A stretch of 60,000 nucleotides of DNA, from assembly GCF_964204645.1 (NCBI RefSeq), contig NC_134034.1, positions 11,281,414 to 11,341,413 on the forward strand. Direction: 5' to 3'. A program made the position numbers and the translations under genes. The notes below the pieces were generated by a model. That model was given only the letters and a program-made list of their open reading frames with translations, ran no database searches and had not been told where the DNA came from. Origin of the DNA: Tubulanus polymorphus. Its lineage: Eukaryota; Nemertea; Palaeonemertea; Tubulaniformes; Tubulanidae. Below, piece by piece: positions 37,701-49,700 of this stretch (position 1 is its first letter; every line of letters starts with the position of its first letter).

Positions 37701-40700
37701 TCGATTCGATAGCACAATGCACACTCCTGCGCGGTAAACCCTCTTACCTTCCTTCTTTCGATGGTGGCTTCTTCGGTACGTGAAGTGCACCGGATTATTA
37801 ACGATCTATTGTGCGCATCTGATATATCACGGTATCTACTTACGCACGAACTATCCTCCGAGATCGTCTATATCTCCACCCGGAACAAGCAAGGGAATAT
37901 TATCTGGACTAATTCTGAATCTGCTAATTGCGTCAATTGTATCTATTGTTACGAAAAGCGTCGTGGTCATTCTATATGTAAAGCACTTAAAAAAAAAATG
38001 AATTATTTTCAATTAAATTATCGTGGTTGATAACATAATAAGTTATTACCGTGATAGTTTATTTCTCAAAAATTGTGTAAAACCATCACCGAGATCCGAA
38101 CTCAATTCGATGGCCTACCAGAACAAATTGCCTCGACAAGCCCTTGCTTCAATCGAATCAATAGAAAAATGGACCAAAATCGAGGTATTTATTATTGTAT
38201 CTTTGGACTTAAAAACACAATCGTAGGTTATTTCATGACCTTGCGCGCATTACTATAGAATTCTTTTGGTAGCTGAGCAGGGGGGTCACGACCCCTGAAA
38301 CCTCCCCTCTAGATCCGCGCCTGAATAGCCGGTGTCAATCCGGGCCAGATTTTAATCATTCCTAAACGCGTCAATATAATAAACAGCTATTATAAGCATG
38401 TTTTTTATTGACCACTAACAGCGGGGGAATTATTTCATATACAGCGTAGACGATAAAGAACGAATTAGCGCGACGTGCGTTTTATGGTAAAAGCCGCTGA
38501 AATATTTATAGTCTCCCCGTCGCAAAACGTGTTCCGTCTCGACGAAGGGGTATATTCTCGAAAAACATAATCTAATATCGTCTTGTGATTATAGACTGGC
38601 ACAGACTCGGCGCGGCGCGCGCGTGGACAATTCGTGCTAATTAATTTCGATCGAGCAGTGCTGGTCACGTTGTCGCGGGGGTTTACTGGCGGGATGGTCA
38701 CGGAGTGTTTGTCGAAAACCTTCGTTGACGTGCGCGGGATCTTCGAAGAAGCGGGGTGGGGTCGAACCTCTTGCCAAATCTACCAGATTCTTCCACAGAT
38801 CTTCGACTCAAAATCTTCTGGATTCCCAATACAGTGTGGGTTTCATTCTAAATCTTTATCTTAGAATAAAGAAACGACTTTATCTATTTGATTGATTGAT
38901 TGATTGATTGATCGATTGATCGATTGATTGACTGATTGATTTGAGGTTTTTGTGCCCCTTATAAACCCACCATCGTTAACAACTGCTGGAACGGAACAGG
39001 GGGGGGGGCTTGATCTAATCTTAAAATAGGGATTGACCCTAATTGTTTAATTGGTAGATTTTGTTAGATTTTTGTTTTGATTTGATGTCCCTTACAGACC
39101 ACCTAGTACCACCTGCCGAGAGCGGAACAGGGGCTTGATTTTGAAATCGGAGTTCGGATAATGTTGATTGAAATTTTATCCGAGAGAACGCCGCGTGACA
39201 CTGGCCCCGGATATTTTCCAAAACACTTTCCCTGGACTAGATCTATATAATGATACCCGAGGAAGCCCCCAATTTTTCTTGTCGCTGTGTTAATAGCGTC
39301 CGGTCGTGTCTGGTCGAGCAGAGTACAGAGGGGCGCAGACGCGTTAGACGAAACATCGAAGCGAAAATGTCACTCAATTTCCGGTAGATTAGTTCTCGTG
39401 AGATCATCCGAGCGTTCATTACAGTAAACGGCCATTCGACACATAACAGGTGCGCGATTCGTCGCCTAAACAGGTGCGCGCGGCTCGGCTGATTCTAAAT
39501 AATCGGTGCCATCTTGGATTTCGGTCGTCGAATCTCTCGCCAAATCTACCAGATTCTTCCACACATCTTTCGACTCAAAATCTTCTCGATACCCCATACA
39601 GTGTGGGTTTCATTCTAAATTTTTATCTTAGAATAAAGAATTGTCTTTATCTATTTGATTGATTGATTGATTGATTGGTTGGTTGATTGATCGATTGACT
39701 GATTGATTGACTTGAGGTTTTTTGTGCCCCTTACAAACCCACCGCCGCTAAAAATATTGCGATTTAGACAGACCATTCTGTAAATTCAACTGCGCCAATT
39801 ACGCAACTATATCTGTACTTCGATTTCCGATTTGAAATTCAAACCCCTGCTACCAATCAAATAGATAACAGGGTCAATCCCTATTTTCAGATTTACAAAC
39901 AAAACTGAGTTCATTAAATGAATATATATTAGGAACGGATAGAAAAAATTGATGCGTTTGGCTTGTCACAATCCGTCGGAATATTGTTGTTTACCAACAT
40001 CTCGAGAAATCTCGTCATTTACCCTCGAGAATCTCGCGTTGTCTATTCATTTAAGCTCAACGGACAATCTTACCGTCACAAATCGAGTCTGATTTCCCAG
40101 AAGGCATATCGAGGCTTTTTTGCGGCGTTCAATATACGCGCTACGGAGATTACCGAAGATTACCGGAGATTACCGAATACCTCGGCAGACGTTCGTTCAT
40201 CCGGTTAGAACAACAAGCCATTAACCAATATGAGAAATATTACAATTACGAATCGTATAAGAACTTCGACTGATATAAATCGGCAGGGATTATCGACGGA
40301 TTATCTCGTTAATCCGGCTATCGGCGTGGCGTAACATGGAAATTAATCCGTTGTTGACGTGTCGGTATGATTGAGCGATTTGTTATGTGATGCACGCGTT
40401 TATGATAATGAATAAGTGTTTAAAGAGAACCGTTTAGAAATAGCACACATTAGACTGGCTACTGTCGGCTGGAACCCCTATAAGTATGTAGCCAGCAACC
40501 AGTACTTTTCATATTTTCTTATATTCTCTCAATTTTTCTACTGTCAATGTATTTGAATATCAATATCGCCATGGCTTGACCTTCTATCGATATAAATTGT
40601 CTTTTTGATGTTGCCATTGATGTACATCGTACCTAAGCAAACCTGCAATATTATTCCATTTTGTAAAATGAAATACTATCAAAAACCGCTAGTTGGCCTA

Positions 40701-43700
40701 GAACAGTTGTAATATCAATAGAATAGATGTGACACGCAAGGTAATCTAACTAGAATGTCTGGACTGCCACCTAGCGGGCTAGAATTGTTGAATTTAGATC
40801 CCCTAACATCGGCCCTATGGGAATCGCGTCTAGAGCCTTCCTAACATCGGTCATGGAGCCCGAACATAACAACCCTCGACTCAGATGTTTTATCCAGTCA
40901 CCAGCCATGCGCGATAATATCCAATCATGAATCACGAGTAATTTCCAATACATCGGGAAATTCATTTTTTGCTTCAATTTCGTCCCGATGTAACAACTAT
41001 CTTTCAAACATCTAAGAGATATCAGTCGATGACGTCATATTATCTCCGGTCTAGACAGAAATTTTAAATGTTGACACCTCGTATCAGTGGATAGAGAGAG
41101 CGGGAGAGAGACAGAGACGGAGAGAGAGGGAGGGGAGAGAGACGGATATATAGAGAGGGAGGGGGAGACAGATAAAAGCTGTTTGATTTATATCGTTTGC
41201 GTGGAATCTGCACTTGTCATTTCATCAACCAAAAGAAGTTCCATTTTATAGAAAATGTAAACAAATTCTATTTTTTTTATGATACCACGTGCCTGACACC
41301 TTCCAGCTCATTGCCTCCATCTCCAACACCTTCCAACTCATCACCTCCATCTCTAACACCTTCCGACTCATCGCCTCCCTCTACAACTTCCCCCAACAAG
41401 CCCCTCCCTTATCCAATACCTCATTGCCTTCCTCTCCAACACCCCCTTACTAAAGGTATCTACATAAGACTGGTTAACTTCTTGGTGATTTGTGTCATTC
41501 CCAATTACTCTATTTTGCCATTGTTTCTATCTTTATATAAATGTAGTATATTGGACTTTGTCTTTCGCGGTTTTTTTTTCATGAAATTTGAATTTCAAAA
41601 TCAACGTTTACGTTTATAGTATCAACCGTTCATACGACCGTTTAGACCTCTCATGCCACACTCTCACCTTCTCCGCTCGAGGCACTTGACATAATTTGTC
41701 AGTTGTCAATATTCGTTCGAATCAAGAGATTGAACCGCATTTACTATAAACCTTTAGGCTGGTGTGAATTTCACCGTGAGAAACTGTTAAATTCATTACA
41801 GAGTCTAATGTCGTCTGGACTGAATGGCGGGGGGGGGGGGTAGATAGATAACCATTGGTGAAGGAGAAATTCCGAAATGTTTCCTTGAGCTGCTGCAGTT
41901 TATTCGATGTTTCAACCATATCCGAAATAGTGACCTTCGGGTATTCAGTACTCTGGCGGATCCGGTTCCACAGTTGTGAGTTGGAGTTAAAGTTAACTCC
42001 GAGTTGAAATTAGATCATTTTGCAATGAGTTTGAGTTAGATCTTTTTAACTAGCATGGATCCTGCAAAGATGACTATTAGAATATAGTTGAAACGTTGAA
42101 TAAACTACACTAGCTCAAGGAATACAGTATTCCTGAAGATGACTATTAGAATATAGTCGAAACGTTGAATAAACTACACTAGCTCAATGAATACAGTATT
42201 CCTGAAGATGACTATTAGAATATAGTCGAAACGTTGAATAAACTACACTAGCTCAATGAATACAGTATTCCTGAAGATGACTATTAGAATATAGTCGAAA
42301 CGTTGAATAAACTACACTAGCTCAATGAATACAGTATTCCTGAAGATGACTATTAGAATATAGTCGAAACGTTGAATAAACTACACTAGCTCAAGGAATA
42401 CAGTATTCCTGAAGATGGCTATTAGGATATAGTTGAAACATTGAATAAACTACACTAGCTCAAGGAATACAGTATTCCTGAAGATGACTATTAGGATAAA
42501 GTCGAAACGTTGAATAAACTACACTAGCTCAAGGAATACAGTATTCCTGAAGATAGAATATAGTTGAAATGTTGAATAAACTACACTAGCTCAAGGAATA
42601 CAGTATTCCTGAAGATGTCTATTACGATTAAGTTGAAACGGCGAATAAACTACTATAAGTTTTAGGAAACTAGAAGGGCTTTAAAAAGATTTTATTGCGT
42701 GATTTCTTATATAACGTGTCGAGTTTGAGTTAGAGATCTTTTAACTAGCATGGATCCTGCGAATATGACTATTAGGTTGTAGTGGAAACGTTGAATAAAC
42801 TAAACTAGCTCAAAGAATACAGTATTCCTGAAGATGACTATTAGAATGTAGGCGAAATGTTGAATAAACTAAACTAGCTCAAAGAATACAGTATTCGTGA
42901 AGATGACTATTAGGATATAGTCGAAACGTTGAATAAACTACTGGCTCAAGGAAAATTATCGGATAACTCGTTCCCCATTTTCCTGACTTTGCCTATGATG
43001 ATATTTTACTGTGCCATTTGCACGGGTTCGTTCGGGTTAAGATCGTGACATATCGCACAGCGCTTTACTCTACTAAATCTCCACTTTTCCGTGATTCGGT
43101 CGCCTGTGGTTCTCGGTACGGTTGTCCGCAGGAGTCCGGCTATTAAGTACGTGTTGGAATTTGAACCTTATTTTATCGACGTTCGAACAGGCGAATTACT
43201 GTAGCAATTCTTAATCTAAACAAGATATGAACGAGGACGAACATGACAGGAAAACTGGTAAGAGATTAGCCATTAGAATGCGTGTATCAAGAAAGGTCCG
43301 GAAATTCTTTTCCATCTCAACAAATCTCTTATTGCAATATTCAACATCCTTCGTGTTTTGATATTGTCCATGTTATTCGTTTGGTTGGTGAACTTCGTTT
43401 GATTTTTTTCTTTTTGATTGAGTGTCCCTTACAAACCAACGACACCTGTCGGGAGCGATATAGGGGTTTGATTTTGAAATCGGAAGTACAGAGATAGGTT
43501 GCGTGATCGGCGGTCTAAATAACACATAATACGCGGTTTTTAGCAATGTGATGTAAGTCAAATTATCTCGCCTAATTGACACGTATGACACCAGACCCTC
43601 CAAGACTAGAAGTTAAGCTTACTCGGAGGTTAAGGGTAAAATAAAAGTAAATAGAATATTTTGCTGCTTAAGTACGAGAAAGTACGAATAACATGTATAC

Positions 43701-46700
43701 AGTGAAAATCAGGGAAAAAGAATCATCGACTTTTTTGTACTTTCTGAAACGTTCGATAATTTTCGTGGAAACCCGAATACTTCCGATCGTACGCGGCGAA
43801 TGAGGAGCAGAACGTGCTCTGATTTTCACGGAAATCGCGGTCGTTCTTTCGACCTGGTTCACCCCGCTTTTTACGACGTTTCATTGCCGACCATTTTCCG
43901 TTTTGTCCAACGTTTCGGTTTTATGCTCATGTTTTTTTTTTACCGTCCACCGGAGAAATGGCGGGAATAACACAGTGGCGCAGACGACGCGGGAATTTCA
44001 CGATTAATAGTTATCAATACTGACAATGCTTTTAGTATTCTATTGTTTGGGAGTTTTATGGTTGTTTTCCATTGACACACGCAGTTGACACGTCTGGCGG
44101 TTTTTCTTTTCATTCGTCTAAAGAAGGGCTGTAGTTTTTTTTCGTCGCCGATGCGGGGCCATGTCGCTCGAAAGCAAGTTGAAATCAACAAGAAGACTAT
44201 ATGAGATAGGGATATTTGAAACTTCTGCATTGTTAATGGTGTAGTGTTTATCCCACGGTTTACTCAAGGGTGCGGTGAGGGGGTGGGGGCGAACCAATAC
44301 CATTAGAGGCACTATATAATGAATTCTAGATCATTAAGGAATTTAGTTCATCGAAGGAGGGCATATCCCAACTTCACCGAGTTGCATCATCATTAGTGTT
44401 TGATGTTACCACGGTTGGGTACACTAGAATCGCGTGGAGCGACGTGGATCACTGTGCATTTATACAACCATTGCCAGGACTGGGTGAAATCTCAACAAAC
44501 TTCGACGTTTCAGTGTCTAGTTTTGTGATTTCTAGTTTTGTGATTTCGTTGTGATCTGCTGAACGGCGTGTGTTTTGCTGGTGTGGTACCGTGCGAGACG
44601 CAAAATACCGCGTACCACAGCGATACAACGCCTTACGTCGCGCTCGCTACCAATAAATCTAGTTATCGAATCGGGCTAGCTGCCCGTGGGCCTTCTTTAC
44701 TACACTCGCGTCATCGCGTGCGCGCGCACAACGCGGTTCAAATATCGATCTAATTTCTATCCGCCGATCGCTCGAATGACACGTGATAGTTTCGGTGAGT
44801 TTTATAGATATATGGAAGGTTAATGGTATCGGTAACGAGCATCTCGTATCCTGTCGTATTCTGCATCGATGTAAGATTAGCCTCTCGACTTTCGATGGAA
44901 CCATCACCAATGTTTCTCATTGAATTGACGATGTATTTAGTGTAGTACGACTGTCCTTTACACGTACGGGACTAGCAACTTCGGAAAATGACCCACGAAA
45001 CGACATCGCCTGTTTGGAAGATTGTTTGAATGAACAGCAACAAAAATTATTTGTACTTCGATTTAAACAATAAATCTGTAAACAATCTGTAAACTCGACC
45101 GCTGATCGCAAAACTATATCTGTACTTCGATTCCCGATTTCAAAATCAAACCCCCTGTTTCGCTCCCGGCAGGTGTGGTGAGTTTGCAAGGGACACGTGA
45201 TCAAAATAAATGAAATGAAATCTACCAATTAAATCGATAACAGGGTCAACCCCTATTTTAGATTTTGAAGAATGGTTGGAAGAGAAGTGACTTGGACATG
45301 GGTTTTTGGCGAATTCCCTCCCCTTACCTAATTGAATGGGGGTTCATGGTGAACCCGGGTTGAGCAACGAGTAGAACAGATATGTGGGTTAGGGTACGTT
45401 TAGGCGTACGGGTCTTGCGTATAGTAACGCATGCACGACCCACATTCCAGGACTGGGTGAAGGGTTCTCGATGAACGCGCAATTAGACATCATTCACACG
45501 TGTCGTGGGACGGTTCTTTGTGAACCCGGTCATTTCTGATACGCTCCCGTCACATCTCAACAGACGAGCGTACACAGTCATCGTCCGGACTGGGAAACTA
45601 AACTGAATCCCATTACTGATGATATATGTGCCGTTTGAATTCTTCCCTTCTCTAGAGATCGGCGCAATCATCCCACATTCCTTATTTCTGCAGACGAAAA
45701 GAAAAAACGAAGGAATTTCCGTCTTCTTTCTCTTCTCGCAATCGAGACGAGAGAAGTAATGATCGGCTGCTAAACGGAGACGAGCAGCAGCGCCTTTTCC
45801 AGCCGAGATCGACCGCGTGGTGTCGTCAGCTCCACACGCGAATAACCGCAACAGAACCGCGCGCTCGGCGCTGCATCAATTCGCGAAATTGCCTCATTCA
45901 AACCATTAACGCGATTTTCCTATTGACAACGTTATGAAATTTACTGGTCTCCAATAGCGGGATCAATAACCGTATTGCGCTTGAATTTAGAAGGCCGTCG
46001 GTTCGTTTGACGATGTCGGTAATTCGTCGAGTTTACCGCGGAATAAAAACTCCAAATGGATAAAGTTTCGAAACGAGATTTTCGCCGCGGCGTCCAAAAT
46101 GTTGATTCGTTTTTCGTAAATAGAGTGAGAGGGGAGAGGGCGACGGGATGAAAAGAAAGTGAGACTATGGGGGGACGCGGAAGATGGACGAAAAATTGGG
46201 CTGAGAGAGGGAGGAGAGCGAGAAGGAGGAGGGGAGGGAAAGGCAGAGGTGAGTAAGAGCAGGGAAGGAGGCCATTGTGAAAGCGGACGGAAAATAGGGC
46301 TGAGAGAGAGAAAGAGAGAGGAGAGAGTGGAGAGAGTGGGAAAGAGGGGGAGAGAGAAAGGCAGAGGCGAGACATCGCTTGTTATGGTAGAGAGGGAGGC
46401 CATTTCGGAAAGTCGTTATCCATTGGAATTCCTTTAGCAGCAAGCGAAAAGAACTACTTTAATAGATGAAGTCGTTTAAAACCGCCATTTTCCGATAGGG
46501 TTTATCGCAATATGTAGTTCTACTTTGACCGGCGACGTGATGAGCCTGTGAAATGTCCGTATTGAATATCATCAACGTTATATTTGCTCGATTAATTCAG
46601 CAGGCAATTCAAGCGAAATCGACTTCTCATTGAAGTTCACTTCACCTGATTGTGAACGAGAGTGAAAGAGTCGACGCTTTGAACATTCCGAGATCGAGCA

Positions 46701-49700
46701 CGTGTTTTTATTTATCAAGGACGTCGTTTTTCTCAAGGCCGCGCGGAACCGCAACAAACGCTGCGAGCGACACAAATAGAACTTAACTTAATATCGCCGA
46801 GATCTGACGCGAAAGTTCGATTCGGTAGTTTTTACCGTCGAGAAGTCGACGCGGAACAATTTAAGATGTAAATTACCCGCGATGACCTTATCGCCGACCC
46901 GGCATGCATATCGCGCGCGCGTTCACACAACCGGAAGCTGTCTTAGCAACTGCCTGAATTAATTCAAAATCTTAATTACACCGGTAGTAATTACCGAGGC
47001 AATTAAAAACCTGGCCGCTGAATGTGACGGCTTTGATTTGAAACGAGTGTCGTATGCAGTCAGCGAGCGCCCCCTAGTGAGTGCTGCCCCCTACGTGACT
47101 CACTGACAGTTGCAGAGAACGAAGTGCCCGACACAGAGCGACCCCTAGTGGTATCGCATTTACTCCGAGTGCCCCCAGTAGTAGTGCATTAATATTAAGG
47201 ACCTCCTGGTGGAATCAATGACATTCAGTGCCCCCTGGTGGAATCGATGACATACAGTGCCCCCTGGTGGCATCGATGACGTACAGTGCCCCCTGGTGGA
47301 ATCGATGACATACAGTGCCCCCTGGTGGCATCGATGACATACAGTGCCCCCTGGTGGAATCAATGACATACAGTGCCCCCTGGCGGAATCAATGACATAC
47401 AGTGCCCCCTGGTGGAATCAATGGCATACAGTGCCCCCTGGCGGAATCAATGACATACAGCGGGTAAGAATAGAATAGGACGATAGATTCGTATACTGCC
47501 TTGTAAATAGAAGAACTAGAATAGGCTCTGCCGAAACAGGTGATGTTTGAAATTTCTTGAGCTGTTATTTGAATCCTAGGAGAGAGACAATATCGAGACG
47601 GTGTTAGGGTAGGGAATTTGGATAACGGTACCCTCTACGATCGATTTTTCCTGGTCTATCCGCGCAGGCCTAGTTTCAGAGACAACGGTCTAGATCTCAT
47701 GAGTCTTTATTTGAAGCCGTCGAATTTGAATCGCATTGGAACCAGCGCGATTACTCAACATCAACCTGTGACAGCGCTGTCTGACAGGTTGGAGAGATTC
47801 AAATCGAAACGGCCAATAAAACCACCGGTGAACGAACCAACCAGCAATCAGTGAGAGTAGTTCTAATTGCTGCGGCTAATGACGTGTGCGCTGAAATCGT
47901 CTGCGTGTATCCGTAAACGTCAATCAAACTGACAACGTAATAACCGTTACGTTGAAGATATCACGATTGTTCAGAATAGGGGACTATTTGTGCGGCGGAG
48001 TGACGGATGAGTGATCCGGTTTTTATGCGGTTTAGATCTAATTCATTCACGCACGTAGAGAACGTATTAATCGTGTGTTCGGGCGCTTATATTTGAGATT
48101 ACTGCGCCATCGAATTAGCGACGTTTTGATACGTCATGACGTCAACAGCGTTAAACGTGCACAGTACGCTGTTTGTTTGAAACGTACGTATTATCTGGAA
48201 ATAAACATACGTGCGAAGTTCAGGAACTCTTTTTTCTAGTCTCTAGTAGACCAGTTTAAAATGGCTACTTTTTCCAATCGTACTCCAGAACCTCTCTCGT
48301 CGAAGCTGTGAGAGGGTTCACTAAAAACCCATGTATCTGTGTGAGAAGAGGGGTTCACCAAAGAACCCATGCCATCTGTTCTCGCTGCTCCCCCGTGAGT
48401 GGAAGTTTTTAACCAAGAGTTCTTCAAATTTCATAATAAAACAGTCAATTGTCAGTACATTTCATCGTTTACCGGTTCACTGAAGCACTTAACAACCATC
48501 ACCTTCGCAAACCACGGGTCTCGCCGTCGATGACGTCATTCGGTGTGACCATGACCGCGCGGAGACGTGACAAGGATCGTCTGCTCGACTGCAGGCGGCG
48601 CGGACGTTGATCAAATAAAAACGGCGGTCACGAAATGATTAAACCGAGTTTGATTGCCTGGCTGAGAGGCAACCACGCGATAATGGACTTGTTTCAGGTG
48701 CCCTGTACAAGTTCTCTACCGCGCTAGGAGAACAATCAAATTAATATCCAATCGCGCGGGAATCAGTCAGCGCCGATTGACTTCTCAAAAACAAGGCCAC
48801 GCTGTTGAATATATGTGTTAGCGGTAGACCGGGGCTTACCTCGATCGGCTGACTGTACGCGCGTGGCTCGTTAACGAACTGAATTTATTTCTCCTCGTTC
48901 TCGACGCTGCTCTACGGAAGAGACATGAAGAAAATATCAGTCTGGCAATTTGTTCTGTATCAAGATCAGATAACCGCCGAGAAATGGGAAGCAGTCAATT
49001 CATCATGGACGATGTTTATCTGACTTTAACCCTGACACGATTATATAGAATCCGTCGAAAACCTATTCTTAGTCCAACTGGTCCGATGGTCTCTTACGTC
49101 AAGATTAGTTGATTCCGTAACTCTACGCGGAACTGGGTTCTGGAGTCGGTGTCAAAACATGCTTTGTAAAATGAATTGCAACGATATAATCAGGTCGATT
49201 GATTTTTTTGTACCGAATTTCGACACTTAAATCTAATTCATCTATCAATAAGGTAACAAAAGATGGATGTGTGTAAATATGTACTGTTTGTCTAACATAA
49301 TTTAAAGACATCCACAGGTCTAAGGGCTGTGAGAAAGGGGGATTCCCTGGAAAGGTAGACATATCGATGCTTTATGTGCGGACTGTAAATTTTTGTCTCT
49401 GCCTTTATAACTGTATCACTATAAGACATCCGTAAAGTGTTTATTTAATACAGCTTTAAGTAATGTTGCCTCAATCACGCTAAAAGATTGATTGGTTCGT
49501 TTTGTTTTCGCAGAACACGATAATACACACATTAAGATTTCTTCCACAAAATATCAATGAAATATGATATTGAAATGCATGAAATGAAATGAAATTATAT
49601 CATATTCATTATATCATTTGTAAAAACTGGCGATAAAGCTGTCAGCTTAAAGTAATGATAAACATGCTCGTAATACTGAGTACGGAGCGACATTCTTTTT

